Assembly (NCBI GenBank): GCA_964616405.1
Contig: CAZTRE010000010.1
Location: 1-34,551 of the forward strand
DNA from: JAEDES01 sp964616405
Lineage (GTDB): Bacteria; Bacillota_I; Bacilli_A; RF39; UBA660
Direction of reading: 5' to 3'
DNA length: 34,551 bases
Below are positions 1 to 8,482 of this stretch, in pieces (position 1 is the stretch's first letter; every line of letters starts with the position of its first letter). The notes below the pieces were generated by a model. It was not told the DNA's origin. It ran no database searches and saw only the letters and a list, made by a program, of their open reading frames with translations. The translations under genes were made by a program, and so were the position numbers.

Positions 1-32
1 CAGTAAAATATATTATAAAAAATCAAAAAAAC

Positions 33-61
33 TAGACAATCAGACAATCGTTTGTTATAAT
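33..61 (+). promoter_or_regulatory. SigA-type promoter of the rpsF operon
   Basis: TAGACA (33-38) and TATAAT (56-61) are separated by exactly 17 bp. The -35 region and spacer contain a perfect tandem 8-bp repeat, AGACAATC, at 34-41 and 42-49. Transcription would start near 68, at the first leader hairpin. Confidence 0.75.
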
Positions 62-67
62 AACCTC

Positions 68-120
68 GAGTATTTAAAATACTCCTTGCCACAATAGTGG
101 CCGAAATGTCCAAAAGGAGG
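68..120 (+). promoter_or_regulatory. Candidate S6:S18 autoregulatory leader RNA
   Basis: A perfect hairpin (GAGTATTT / AAATACTC, 68-84) is followed by a second hairpin (GCCAC, loop AATA, GTGGC, 88-101) that runs into CCGAAA and TGTCC, then the ribosome binding site. S6:S18 binding leaders upstream of rpsF are known in many bacteria and carry a CCG-type bulge next to a hairpin. The position and the CCGAAA element fit that class. The assignment is by eye; a covariance-model match was not run. Confidence 0.5.
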
Positions 121-128
121 TGTCAAAG

Positions 129-416
129 ATGAATAAATATGAAATTATGTTCATTGTTAGACCAGATATGGAAGAAGCAGAAATCAAAAAAACTGTAGAA
201 GAAGCAAAAAAGGTTCTAACAGATGGAAAAGCAACAATCGTTGAAGAAAAAGCTATGGGTCAAAGAGAACTTGCATATGAAATCAACAAGTTTACAACAG
301 GATACTACTACTTATTTGTAGTTGAAGCTGATTCAACAGTAGTTAAAGAATTTGATCGTGTTGCGAGAATCAATGAAAGTCTACTTCGTCATTTAATCGT
401 AAAAGTAGAAGACTAA
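129..416 (+). CDS. rpsF: 30S ribosomal protein S6
   Basis: Encodes a 95-residue protein starting MNKYEIMFIVRP, which matches bacterial S6 in length and in its N-terminal beta strand. S6 pairs with S18 on the platform of the small ribosomal subunit. ATG at 129 is chosen because AGGAGG (115-120) lies 8 nt upstream; the in-frame GTG at 120 overlaps that site and is unlikely to be used. It is the first gene of an rpsF-ssb-rpsR operon, the standard order in Firmicutes. A leader with hairpins and CCGAAA precedes it and may bind the S6:S18 complex for feedback control. Confidence 0.97.
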   Translation: MNKYEIMFIVRPDMEEAEIKKTVEEAKKVLTDGKATIVEEKAMGQRELAYEINKFTTGYYYLFVVEADSTVVKEFDRVARINESLLRHLIVKVED

Positions 417-435
417 TATAAAAAAGAGGTATGTT

Positions 436-918
436 ATGAATAAAGTATTTTTAATAGGAAGACTTACGAGAGATCCTGAGTTGAGATATACAGGTAGCAA
501 CATTCCAACAGCTACATTCTCAGTTGCAGTAAATAGAAATTTTACTAATCAAGCAGGAGAAAGAGAAGCAGACTTTATCAATATTATTGTTTGGAGAAAA
601 CAAGCCGAAAATTGCAAAAACTACTTAAGCAAAGGTAGTCAAGTTGCTATAGAAGGTCGTATTCAAACAAGAAACTATGATGGACAAGATGGACAAAAAC
701 ATTATGTTACAGAAGTTGTTGCTGATAACGTTGAATTTTTAGGATCACGTAATTCCTCAGGAAATTCTAATAACATGAGTGGTTCTGCAAACAATGCTGG
801 ACCAAGCCCTTATGATTTTGGAGAAACTTCAGAACCAAAAGGAACAGACGTAGATAGTAATCCGTTTGCTGACTTCGGCGCAAGCATCGAAATTAGTGAT
901 GATGAATTACCATTCTAA
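436..918 (+). CDS. ssb: Single-stranded DNA-binding protein
   Basis: A 160-residue SSB. The N-terminal ~105 residues form the OB fold (MNKVFLIGRLTRDPELRYT, later FINIIVWRKQAENC), followed by a flexible Asn/Ser/Gly-rich linker and the acidic tip SDDELPF, the form of the SSB C-terminal peptide that recruits replication and repair partners. It coats single-stranded DNA during replication, recombination and repair. It sits between the S6 and S18 genes, as in most Firmicutes. An AGAGG ribosome site precedes the ATG by 7 nt. Confidence 0.97.
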   Translation: MNKVFLIGRLTRDPELRYTGSNIPTATFSVAVNRNFTNQAGEREADFINIIVWRKQAENCKNYLSKGSQVAIEGRIQTRNYDGQDGQKHYVTEVVADNVEFLGSRNSSGNSNNMSGSANNAGPSPYDFGETSEPKGTDVDSNPFADFGASIEISDDELPF

Positions 919-933
919 AAAGGAGGATTTAAA

Positions 934-1146
934 ATGGCAGAATTTCGTAGAAAGAAAAAAATCTGTATGATGTGTGCTGGTAAAACAGTTGATTATAAAG
1001 ACGTAGAAACATTAAGAAGATATACAAATGAAAAAGGTAAAATCGTTCCTAGAAGAGTAACTGGAACTTGTGCCTTACATCAAAGATATGTTTCAAAACA
1101 AGTTAAAAGAGCACGTGCAATTGCATTAATGCCTTACGCAAAATAG
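934..1146 (+). CDS. rpsR: 30S ribosomal protein S18, Cys-containing (zinc) form
   Basis: Encodes a 70-residue S18 with the family core VPRRVTGT and the basic C-terminal helix KQVKRARAIALMPY. It carries a Cys-x2-Cys pair near the N-terminus (CMMC) and a second Cys-x2-His cluster (CALH), so this is the zinc-binding 'C+' version; zinc-independent copies lack these residues. AAAGGAGG precedes the ATG. It closes the rpsF operon, and a strong hairpin terminator follows within a few bases. The zinc form implies that zinc supply could affect ribosome composition if a zinc-free paralogue exists elsewhere. Confidence 0.95.
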   Translation: MAEFRRKKKICMMCAGKTVDYKDVETLRRYTNEKGKIVPRRVTGTCALHQRYVSKQVKRARAIALMPYAK

Positions 1147-1149
1147 TTA

Positions 1150-1180
1150 GTAGGTCTAATGGACCTGCTTTTTTATTTTA
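1150..1180 (+). terminator. Rho-independent terminator after rpsR
   Basis: Stem GTAGGTC / GGACCTGC with loop TAAT, followed by a run of T. It separates the ribosomal operon from the next promoter. Confidence 0.85.
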
Positions 1181-1205
1181 CAAAACCAATATTATATTAT
1201 ATAAT
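1177..1205 (+). promoter_or_regulatory. SigA-type promoter for the dhh-rplI-dnaC-walJ-rlmH-ung operon
   Basis: TTTACA (1177-1182) and TATAAT (1200-1205) with 17-bp spacing, directly after the rpsR terminator and ~28 bp before the AAGGAGG site of the next gene. Confidence 0.65.
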
Positions 1206-1232
1206 AAAGATGATACTTTTAAGGAGGTCTGT

Positions 1233-2219
1233 ATGGCAATAGTTAAACAAAAAAGGGCATTAAATAAGGCGGTTCGCCAGGCAGATAAAATATTCTTAAT
1301 GGCACATAAAGACTTAGATTTAGACGCCTTAGGTAGTTGTATAGGAATGAATGTTTTTCTAAAAAACAAAAAGAAAGAGTGCTATATTATAATAGATGAC
1401 TTAAATCATGAGCCAGGTGTAGAAAAAGTCCTTAGAGAGCTCGAAGGTTGTTTCAAAATAATTAAAAGTGAAAACATCGATAAGCATATGAGTCATAGAG
1501 AATCTAAAAATCTACTTATTATTTTAGATACAAACAAAACTGAACTAGTTCAAAGTAAGGATGTATTAAAGAAAATAGAGAGAAAAATTGTTATTGACCA
1601 TCATGAAGTAGGAAAAGGAACAATAAAAAATGCCATAATGATATTAGATTCCGAAGTATCTAGCACATGCGAAATGATTACACATTTGGTAGAATATTAT
1701 GACGTTGAAATCGAATCATATTATGCCACGATTTTGTTAGCTGGGATTGTCTTAGATACTAACAACTTTACTTTAAAAACAACCCCAGATACTTATTATG
1801 CAGCGTACTATTTATCCAATTTAGGAGCCAGTGCTAAAAAGGTCCAATATTTACTTAAACAAGATATTGAGGAATATACAGAACGTCAAAAGTTATTAGC
1901 AGGAATAGAAACAATTAATGGACGAATTGCCATTACGAAGGCCACACAATATACGATATATAGAAGGGACGATTTAGCTAGAGTAGCAGATACTCTATTA
2001 TATTTTAATAATATAGAAGCGTCATTTGTTATTGGCAAAATTGGAAAAGATACAGTTGGGATAAGTGCAAGAAGCTTAGGAAATTACGAAATAGGACCAA
2101 TTTTAGAAAAATTAGGCGGAGGTGGCAGTAACTATAACGGTGCTGCCAAATTTGAAAATGTCCCAATTAGTAAAGTAGAACAGATGTTAAAACAAGCAAT
2201 TAAAGAAATGGGTGAATAA
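1233..2219 (+). CDS. Stand-alone DHH/DHHA1 phosphodiesterase (catalytic half of GdpP)
   Basis: 328 residues. The N-terminal half is a DHH domain with metal-binding motifs DLDALG, LDTN, DHHE and LDTNNF; the C-terminal half is DHHA1 ending in a GGGG-containing loop. It lies directly before rplI-dnaC, the place of gdpP/yybT in Bacilli. GdpP hydrolyses c-di-AMP and normally adds two membrane helices, a PAS and a degenerate GGDEF domain (about 650 residues). Here those domains are absent: the gene starts at AAGGAGGTCTGT-ATG, and only 86 bp separate it from rpsR. In the final loop the usual GGGGH reads GGGGS, so the expected His is a Ser. A soluble c-di-AMP or pApA phosphodiesterase is the likely role; the substrate is inferred from gene position and family. 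Confidence 0.85.
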   Translation: MAIVKQKRALNKAVRQADKIFLMAHKDLDLDALGSCIGMNVFLKNKKKECYIIIDDLNHEPGVEKVLRELEGCFKIIKSENIDKHMSHRESKNLLIILDTNKTELVQSKDVLKKIERKIVIDHHEVGKGTIKNAIMILDSEVSSTCEMITHLVEYYDVEIESYYATILLAGIVLDTNNFTLKTTPDTYYAAYYLSNLGASAKKVQYLLKQDIEEYTERQKLLAGIETINGRIAITKATQYTIYRRDDLARVADTLLYFNNIEASFVIGKIGKDTVGISARSLGNYEIGPILEKLGGGGSNYNGAAKFENVPISKVEQMLKQAIKEMGE

Positions 2220-2220
2220 A

Positions 2221-2661
2221 ATGGAAGTAATTTTTATTAAAGATTTAAAAAATCAAGGTAAAAAAGGCGAAATAAAGAATGTAAAAGATGGTTATGCTGA
2301 AAACTTTTTAATAAAAAAAGGTTATGCAGTCATGAAGACTAAAGAAAGTTTAGCCAGATTACAATGTGAGCAAAGAAACAAAGCCGCAGAGGAAGCAGAA
2401 AATAAAAAACAAGCTCAAGATCAAAAAAAGGAATTAGATAAAGTAACATTAGAATTTAAAGTAAAAACAGGTGAAGGGGATAAAGTATTTGGTAGCATCA
2501 GTGTTAAACAAATAAAAGATGAACTATTAAAAAAAGATTTCAAAATAGACAAAAGTCAAATTGATATTTCAACCCCAATTGCATCACTTGGATTTCATAA
2601 TGTAGATATAAAATTATATCCAGGTATAACAGCAACAATTAAGGTACATGTAATAAAATAG
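2221..2661 (+). CDS. rplI: 50S ribosomal protein L9
   Basis: 146 residues with the typical L9 N-terminal domain (MEVIFIKDLKNQGKKG, then GYAENFLI), a long charged connecting helix and a C-terminal globular domain. L9 binds 23S rRNA at the base of the L1 stalk and helps reading-frame maintenance. The ATG at 2221 directly follows the dhh stop (TAA 2217-2219), so translation is probably coupled; the in-frame GTG at 2212 lies inside dhh and is less likely. The dhh-rplI-dnaC order is conserved in Bacilli. Confidence 0.96.
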   Translation: MEVIFIKDLKNQGKKGEIKNVKDGYAENFLIKKGYAVMKTKESLARLQCEQRNKAAEEAENKKQAQDQKKELDKVTLEFKVKTGEGDKVFGSISVKQIKDELLKKDFKIDKSQIDISTPIASLGFHNVDIKLYPGITATIKVHVIK

Positions 2662-2671
2662 AGGTGGTAGC

Positions 2672-4024
2672 ATGAATGGTAGAATTTTACCAAACAATTT
2701 AGAGGCAGAACAATCAGTTTTAGGCGCATGCTTTTTATCAAAATATGCTCTCCAAAAAGCCAGTGAAAATTTATCTCAAGAATCATTTTATAATGATAAA
2801 AATGGTAAAATATTTGCTACAATGACTGCTTTAATGGAAGAAAATACCCCAATAGACTTAACAACAGTAACAAGTTATTTAAAAAAGAAGAATCAATTAA
2901 CAGAAGTCGGTGGAGTAGAGTATTTAACGGAAATTATAAATTTTGTTCCAACAGCTAGTAATATTGATTATTATATTAAAACTGTTGACGAGTCAGCAAT
3001 CCTTAGAAGGTTAATTTTAACGGCAGAAGAAATTGCTTCAGAAGGTTACAGAACTGACGAAACAGTAAATGAAATATTAGATAATTCCGAAAAAAGGATT
3101 TTGAATATAGTTAAAAATAGAAAATCTAGTGAATTTAGAGATATTAAAGAGGTTTTAGCTAAAACCCAAAGAGACTTGGAAAGACTTTCTGAAAATAAAG
3201 GAGAGATTACGGGCTTAGCTACGGGTTGGTATGATTTTGATAAGCTAACAACGGGACTTCATCCTAATGAATTTATTATTATTGCTGCACGTCCTGCTAT
3301 GGGAAAAACAGCATTTGCCCTAAATTTGGCTACACATGTTGCTATGAATCAAGACAAAGCAGTAGCGGTATTTAACTTAGAAATGAGTGCAGAGCAATTA
3401 GCGATGCGTATCTTGTCTTCAGTTGGGCAATTAGAAGGATTTAAATTACGTACAGGAAATTTAATGAATAATGACTGGAAGAGAATAAATGAAGCTGTAT
3501 CCCAATTATCGTCAACCAATTTAGTTCTTGAAGATACTCCAGGAATCACAATTGGTGAGATTAGAGCTAAATGTCGTCGACTTGCTAGTAGCGAAACGGG
3601 CTTGGCCTTAGTAATAATTGACTATTTGCAATTAATATCTGGTGGTAAAAATTATGGCTCAAATCGTCAACAAGAGGTATCTGATATTTCTAGAAGCTTA
3701 AAGACACTGGCGTTAGAGTTAGGCGTTCCAGTCATTGCTTTATCACAGTTATCACGTAGCGTTGAGGCAAGAGAAGATAAAAGACCAATAATGAGTGATT
3801 TACGTGAATCTGGATCAATTGAGCAAGATGCAGATATTGTTGCTTTCCTATATAGAGATGACTACTATAATAAAGAAGCGAGAACTGACGATAACACAAG
3901 TATCAGTGAATTAATCATTGGTAAACACCGTAACGGACCTACTGCAACAGTAGAATTATTATTTAAAAAGAATACGTCAACATTTTTAAATTTGCGAAAA
4001 GATAGAGAGAATGTGGAGGCTTAG
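2672..4024 (+). CDS. dnaC: Replicative DNA helicase (DnaB family; DnaC in Bacillus)
   Basis: 450 residues, full length. The N-terminal domain begins with NNLEAEQSVLGA, typical of the primase-interacting region. The RecA-type domain has Walker A ARPAMGKTAF (near residue 205-214) and Walker B LVIIDYLQL (near 312). The hexamer unwinds DNA at the fork. A GAGGTGG site precedes the ATG. The gene overlaps the spacing before the M23 peptidase gene: its stop TAG (4022-4024) is 2 nt from the next ATG, indicating one transcript. Bacillus nomenclature calls this gene dnaC; elsewhere it is dnaB. Confidence 0.96.
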   Translation: MNGRILPNNLEAEQSVLGACFLSKYALQKASENLSQESFYNDKNGKIFATMTALMEENTPIDLTTVTSYLKKKNQLTEVGGVEYLTEIINFVPTASNIDYYIKTVDESAILRRLILTAEEIASEGYRTDETVNEILDNSEKRILNIVKNRKSSEFRDIKEVLAKTQRDLERLSENKGEITGLATGWYDFDKLTTGLHPNEFIIIAARPAMGKTAFALNLATHVAMNQDKAVAVFNLEMSAEQLAMRILSSVGQLEGFKLRTGNLMNNDWKRINEAVSQLSSTNLVLEDTPGITIGEIRAKCRRLASSETGLALVIIDYLQLISGGKNYGSNRQQEVSDISRSLKTLALELGVPVIALSQLSRSVEAREDKRPIMSDLRESGSIEQDADIVAFLYRDDYYNKEARTDDNTSISELIIGKHRNGPTATVELLFKKNTSTFLNLRKDRENVEA

Positions 4025-4026
4025 TG

Positions 4027-5532
4027 ATGACAAAGAAACTAAAACTAACAACCATTATTACAGTTGTTTTAACTGTGATTCTTACCGCGGGATTTTCATT
4101 TAAAATGGCTACACCTAAAACGGTATATAGAGTATATTTAAAGGGAAAATCTTTAGGTATAATTGAATCAAAAAAAGATTTAGAAGAATATATTAATGAA
4201 CAACAAAAAGATATAAAGAAAAAATATGGCGTAGACAAAGTATATGCCCCAGAAGATTTAGACATTATAAAAGAAATAACATTTAATACAGATGTAACAA
4301 GCATTCCAGAAATTTATAAAAAAATAGAACACAGTTCACCATTTAGTATTAGTGGTTATAAAGTAACAATAAAAAATGTTACATCTTCAGATCATGGAAA
4401 TGAAAAAGATGAAGGTAACAAAGTAATTTATGTATTAGATAAAAATATTTTTATAGAGTCTATTAATAGTTCTGTCAAATCATTTATTTCTGAAAATGAC
4501 TATGATGCTTTTGCATCAAAAAAACAGGAAAAAATTGATGATACCGGAAAAATTATTGAAAAAATATATTTAGAAAATAAAGTAACAATAAAAAAACAAA
4601 AAATCCCAGTAGATAAAAAGATTTATCAAGATAAAGCGAAATTAAGCCAATATCTTTTATTTGGAACAACCAAGAAACAAGAATCATATATAGTTCAAGA
4701 TGGCGATACTATTGCAGATATAGCAAATAATAATAAAATGTCTACCGAAGAGTTTTTGATTGCTAATCCATCCTACTCTGATGAAAATAGTTTGCTTTCA
4801 CCAGGCCAAGAAGTATATATTGGGCTTATTAATCCGCAATTTAACGTTGTTGAAGAAGATTATTTAGTAGAACGTGTAGCAAAAAAATACACTACAGAGG
4901 TTAAATATGATAACAATAAATTTGTAGGTTATGAAGTAACAGAACAAGCTGGAATAGATGGAGAAAATCGAGTTACACAAAGGGTAACTAAAGTAAATGG
5001 GGAAACTCAAAAAATTGAGACATTAAACACAGAAGTCATGAAAGAAGCTGTTAATGAAATTGTAGTTAAAGGTGGAAAAAAATTTGCTGGCGGCTATGGA
5101 AATATTGTTGCTACAACAGGGTCATGGGGATGGCCAGCATCTTGTAGTTCTGTTTCAAGTCCTTTTGGATGGCGTTGGGGAGTCCTACATAAAGGTATTG
5201 ATATAGCTGGATGTGGATTTGGTTCATATATCTTTGCCGCTAAGGAAGGAAGAGTTGTTGTTTCCAAAGCCGATAAAAGCGGAGGATATGCTGGTGGCTA
5301 TGGAATGAATGGAGAAATCATTTTCATAGATCATGGTAATGGATATTATACAGAATACGCTCACATGTGTCCGGGGTGTCGCTATGTAAAAGAAGGAGAC
5401 TATGTGGAGAAAGGTCAACCAATTGGAGGAATGGGTCAAACAGGAGCTGCTTATGGTACGCACTTACACTTTGGTGTATGGAGTGGATATCCACACAGAG
5501 GTACTCCAGTAAACCCAATGTCACTTTATTAA
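4027..5532 (+). CDS. Secreted or membrane-anchored M23 peptidase with LysM and G5 domains
   Basis: 501 residues. One N-terminal hydrophobic segment (about residues 8-25) acts as signal or anchor. A LysM peptidoglycan-binding domain covers about 221-266 (YIVQDGDTIADIA). A G5-type domain follows at about 274-350 (VTQRVTKVNGETQ). The C-terminal M23/LytM domain has the zinc motif HKGID (near 387), AHM and HLHFG (near 480). It likely cleaves peptidoglycan cross-bridges at the cell surface. Four Cys lie around the M23 core (AGCGFG, MCPGC), which could form disulfides outside the cell. ATG 4027 is preferred over the adjacent GTG because GGAGG is 7 nt upstream. It sits where walRK-yycHI genes are often found before walJ; no WalRK is visible. 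Confidence 0.9.
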   Translation: MTKKLKLTTIITVVLTVILTAGFSFKMATPKTVYRVYLKGKSLGIIESKKDLEEYINEQQKDIKKKYGVDKVYAPEDLDIIKEITFNTDVTSIPEIYKKIEHSSPFSISGYKVTIKNVTSSDHGNEKDEGNKVIYVLDKNIFIESINSSVKSFISENDYDAFASKKQEKIDDTGKIIEKIYLENKVTIKKQKIPVDKKIYQDKAKLSQYLLFGTTKKQESYIVQDGDTIADIANNNKMSTEEFLIANPSYSDENSLLSPGQEVYIGLINPQFNVVEEDYLVERVAKKYTTEVKYDNNKFVGYEVTEQAGIDGENRVTQRVTKVNGETQKIETLNTEVMKEAVNEIVVKGGKKFAGGYGNIVATTGSWGWPASCSSVSSPFGWRWGVLHKGIDIAGCGFGSYIFAAKEGRVVVSKADKSGGYAGGYGMNGEIIFIDHGNGYYTEYAHMCPGCRYVKEGDYVEKGQPIGGMGQTGAAYGTHLHFGVWSGYPHRGTPVNPMSLY

Positions 5533-5533
5533 G

Positions 5534-6289
5534 ATGAAAATAAAAACAATAGCCAGTGGTTCAAAAGGAAATTGTTCAATAGTCTTATGCGATGAAACAA
5601 AAATAATTATAGACATGGGAATTTCCTACCTTACTTTAAAAAGAAGTTTGGAAGAAAATTCCCTTTCTTTTGACCAATTTGCTGGTATACTAATAACCCA
5701 TAACCATAAAGATCACATTAATGGTTTAGCGACTCTTATAAAAAAGACTGACCTTCCGGCATTCATTCCCCAAGCTATGTATGAAGGCTTAAAAGATGTA
5801 TTACCTAAAGATAGATGCATCTTTGTGGATGATAATTTTAATATTAACGATGTTGAAATAGAGTTAATACATACTTCTCACGACGCACCATGTTCAGTAG
5901 GATTTATCATCAATTATAAAGATAAAAGTTTAGTTTATGTAACAGATACTGGTTATATAAATAGAAAGTATTTAAATAGAATGGTTAAGAAGGATTTATA
6001 TTTAATAGAAAGTAATCACGATGAAGTAATGCTTATGGATGGACCATATCCCAGATTCTTAAAAGAAAGAGTAATTAGTGATAAAGGCCATCTATCCAAT
6101 ACAACAACATCAAAGTATTTGAAAAAACTTGTTGGAAGTAATACAAAATATATTATTCTTGCCCATATAAGTGAAACAAATAATACAGAAGAACTGGCCT
6201 ACGAGTGTACGAAAAAAGAATTATCAGATACAAACATAGAAATATTAGTAGCTAAACAACATGAGGAGAGTCCATTAATAGAGGTGTAA
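5534..6289 (+). CDS. walJ: Metallo-beta-lactamase-fold protein WalJ (YycJ)
   Basis: 251 residues with the MBL metal motif THNHKDHINGL (H-x-H-x-D-H) and further ligands HTSHD, TDTG and LAHISE. YycJ/WalJ proteins are metal-dependent nucleases of the MBL fold, linked to coordination of DNA replication and division in Firmicutes. No clear ribosome site is present; the ATG follows the M23 stop by one base, so it is probably translated by coupling. The order walJ-rlmH is conserved, which supports the name. Confidence 0.9.
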   Translation: MKIKTIASGSKGNCSIVLCDETKIIIDMGISYLTLKRSLEENSLSFDQFAGILITHNHKDHINGLATLIKKTDLPAFIPQAMYEGLKDVLPKDRCIFVDDNFNINDVEIELIHTSHDAPCSVGFIINYKDKSLVYVTDTGYINRKYLNRMVKKDLYLIESNHDEVMLMDGPYPRFLKERVISDKGHLSNTTTSKYLKKLVGSNTKYIILAHISETNNTEELAYECTKKELSDTNIEILVAKQHEESPLIEV

Positions 6290-6290
6290 T

Positions 6291-6746
6291 ATGATTAAAA
6301 TAATAACAGTAGGCGCTATTAAAGAAAAATACTTTAAAGATGCTATCGAGGAATATTATAAAAGAATAAAAAAATATACCTCAATAGAAATAATTGAAGT
6401 AAAAGATGAAGGATTAGTAGAAGAGAAAAAGGCTATTAATTTAGAAGCCGAAAAAATAAAAAGATATATTAGTGAAAAAGATTATTTAATCACTTTAGAA
6501 ATAGAAGGTAAAGAATTTACATCTGTTGAATTTTCCAATAAACTAAATCAAATATTAATCGAAAATAGTAATATAACTTTTGTCATAGGTGGAAGTTATG
6601 GATTAAGCCAAGAGATAAAAGATAAGGCAAAACTACATTTATCATTTTCCAAAATGACTTTTCCTCATCAATTATTTAGGATTATATTATTAGAACAAAT
6701 CTATAGAGCTTATAAAATTATTAATAATGAAAGGTATCACAAATAA
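6291..6746 (+). CDS. rlmH: 23S rRNA (pseudouridine1915-N3)-methyltransferase
   Basis: 151 residues of the SPOUT methyltransferase family. The knotted SAM site is visible as FVIGGSYGLS and the C-terminal signature as SFSKMTFPHQLFRIILLEQ. RlmH methylates pseudouridine 1915 in helix 69 of 23S rRNA on assembled ribosomes. GAGGTG precedes the ATG, which lies one base after the walJ stop. Length is slightly below the usual ~155-160 residues but all conserved blocks are present. Confidence 0.96.
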   Translation: MIKIITVGAIKEKYFKDAIEEYYKRIKKYTSIEIIEVKDEGLVEEKKAINLEAEKIKRYISEKDYLITLEIEGKEFTSVEFSNKLNQILIENSNITFVIGGSYGLSQEIKDKAKLHLSFSKMTFPHQLFRIILLEQIYRAYKIINNERYHK

Positions 6747-6757
6747 AGGAGTAATAT

Positions 6758-7420
6758 ATGATAGGAAATTCTTGGGACAATTTATTAACTGACGAATATC
6801 AAAAAGAGTATTTTAGAAACTTAATGAGCTTCATAAAAGAAGAATATAAAACAAAAGTTATATATCCTAAACAAAACGAAGTATTTAATGCATTTAGATA
6901 TACTTCATTTGATAAAGTTAAGGTAGTAATATTAGGGCAAGATCCATATCATGGTCCTAATCAAGCCGAAGGATTATCTTTCTCAGTAAGTAATGAGGTA
7001 TTAAAACCACCATCATTAAAAAACATTTTTAAGGAACTAGAAAGTGATTTAGGAATACCATTTCCGAAAGCAAACTCACTAAAACCTTGGGCAAAAGAAG
7101 GCGTTCTTCTCTTAAATGCAGTATTAACAGTTCAAGAACATATTCCGACATCTCATAAAGATAGAGGCTGGGAGATATTTACTGACAATGTAATCAAACT
7201 ATTAAATACTAAAAAGGAACCGATAGTATTCATTTTATGGGGAAGTTATGCTAGAAGTAAGAAGAGTTTAATAACTAATCCCAAGCATTATATAATTGAG
7301 TCACCACATCCTTCACCATTTTCAGCTAGAAATGGTTTCTTTGGTAGTAAACCATTCTCAAAAACAAATGATTTTTTAAGAAGTAAAGGGTTAAAAGAAA
7401 TAGATTGGCGAGTTGAATAA
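6758..7420 (+). CDS. ung: Uracil-DNA glycosylase, family 1
   Basis: 220 residues, full length. It has the water-activating loop GQDPYHG, the uracil-recognition region LLLNAVLTV, and the minor-groove loop HPSPFSA. It removes uracil from DNA and starts base-excision repair. AAAGGAG lies just upstream of the ATG. It is the last gene of the operon that begins at dhh and is followed by a hairpin terminator shared with the convergent pta gene. Confidence 0.97.
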   Translation: MIGNSWDNLLTDEYQKEYFRNLMSFIKEEYKTKVIYPKQNEVFNAFRYTSFDKVKVVILGQDPYHGPNQAEGLSFSVSNEVLKPPSLKNIFKELESDLGIPFPKANSLKPWAKEGVLLLNAVLTVQEHIPTSHKDRGWEIFTDNVIKLLNTKKEPIVFILWGSYARSKKSLITNPKHYIIESPHPSPFSARNGFFGSKPFSKTNDFLRSKGLKEIDWRVE

Positions 7421-7437
7421 AATTAAAAAAATGTATT

Positions 7438-7468
7438 AAAAAACTACACATTGCTTTGTGTAGTTTTA
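7438..7468. terminator. Bidirectional terminator between ung and pta
   Basis: AAACTACACA and TGTGTAGTTT form a 10-bp stem with A-run on the left and T-run on the right, so it can end transcription from both converging genes. Confidence 0.85.
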
Positions 7469-7472
7469 ATAT

Positions 7473-8468
7473 TTATCTATTTTGGGCTTGAACAGCAGTA
7501 ATTGCCACCACTCCAACAATATCTTCAGCACTACATCCTCTAGATAAGTCATTAACAGGAGCAGCAATACCTTGGCAGATTGGTCCATATGCCTCAGCTT
7601 TAGCTAATCTTTGAACCAACTTATATCCAATATTACCTGCATCTAAATCTGGAAATACTAATACATTAGCATGTCCCGCAACCTCACTATTTGGCGCTTT
7701 CGAAATAGCTACCTCTGGAATAATAGCAGCATCTAGTTGTAACTCCCCATCCATTTTATATTGTGGATATTTTTCCTTAGCTATCTTTACTGCTTCTACT
7801 ACTTTGTCAACATCATTGTGTTTAGCACTTCCCATAGTTGAATGTGATAAAAACGCAACCTTAGGTTCATTTTGAACTAATAAGCTAAAACTATCAGCAC
7901 TACTTGCAGCAATAGCAGCCAACTTATTTGAATCAGGATTTTGTTCCAATCCACAATCAGCAAAAATAAATGTTCCATTAGCTCCATATTCACAATTAGG
8001 AACAACCATTAAGAAAAATGCAGAAACCAACTCAACTCCAGGCTTAGTTTTTATTATTTGTAAAGCGGGTCTTAAAGTATTTGACGTTGAATGACAGGCA
8101 CCAGATACACATCCATCGGCCTTACCTACTTTAACTAACATACATGCATAATACATATAGTCATCTAATAACAATTTCTTTGCATCCTCATAAGTTAAAC
8201 CTTTATTTTTACGAAGCTCTACTAAGTTTAAAGTTAAATCTTCTGTTAGCTCACTAGTAGCTGGATCAATAATCATTGCTTTACTAATATCAAAATCTTT
8301 AGCCTTCTTAATAACTTCCTCTTTATTACCAATAATAATTATATTCGCAATATTTTCGTTCAAAACTATACTAGCAGCTTCCAAAACCCTCTTATCCATT
8401 GATTCTGGAAGAACAATTGTTTTAGGATCCTTTTTAGCTCTTTCTTTAATTGTCTCAATAAAACTCAT
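7473..8468 (-). CDS. pta: Phosphate acetyltransferase
   Basis: 331 residues of the PTA_PTB family, starting MSFIETIKERAKKDPKTIVL and carrying conserved blocks GANGTFIFADCGL, LSHSTMGSAK and GELQLDAA. It interconverts acetyl-CoA and acetyl phosphate, which suggests a fermentative acetate pathway together with acetate kinase. No ackA is present in the window. The gene lies 14 bp after the LemA-like gene on the same strand and probably shares its promoter. Confidence 0.95.
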   Translation of the reverse strand: MSFIETIKERAKKDPKTIVLPESMDKRVLEAASIVLNENIANIIIIGNKEEVIKKAKDFDISKAMIIDPATSELTEDLTLNLVELRKNKGLTYEDAKKLLLDDYMYYACMLVKVGKADGCVSGACHSTSNTLRPALQIIKTKPGVELVSAFFLMVVPNCEYGANGTFIFADCGLEQNPDSNKLAAIAASSADSFSLLVQNEPKVAFLSHSTMGSAKHNDVDKVVEAVKIAKEKYPQYKMDGELQLDAAIIPEVAISKAPNSEVAGHANVLVFPDLDAGNIGYKLVQRLAKAEAYGPICQGIAAPVNDLSRGCSAEDIVGVVAITAVQAQNR

Positions 8469-8482
8469 GCTTTCACTTCTTT

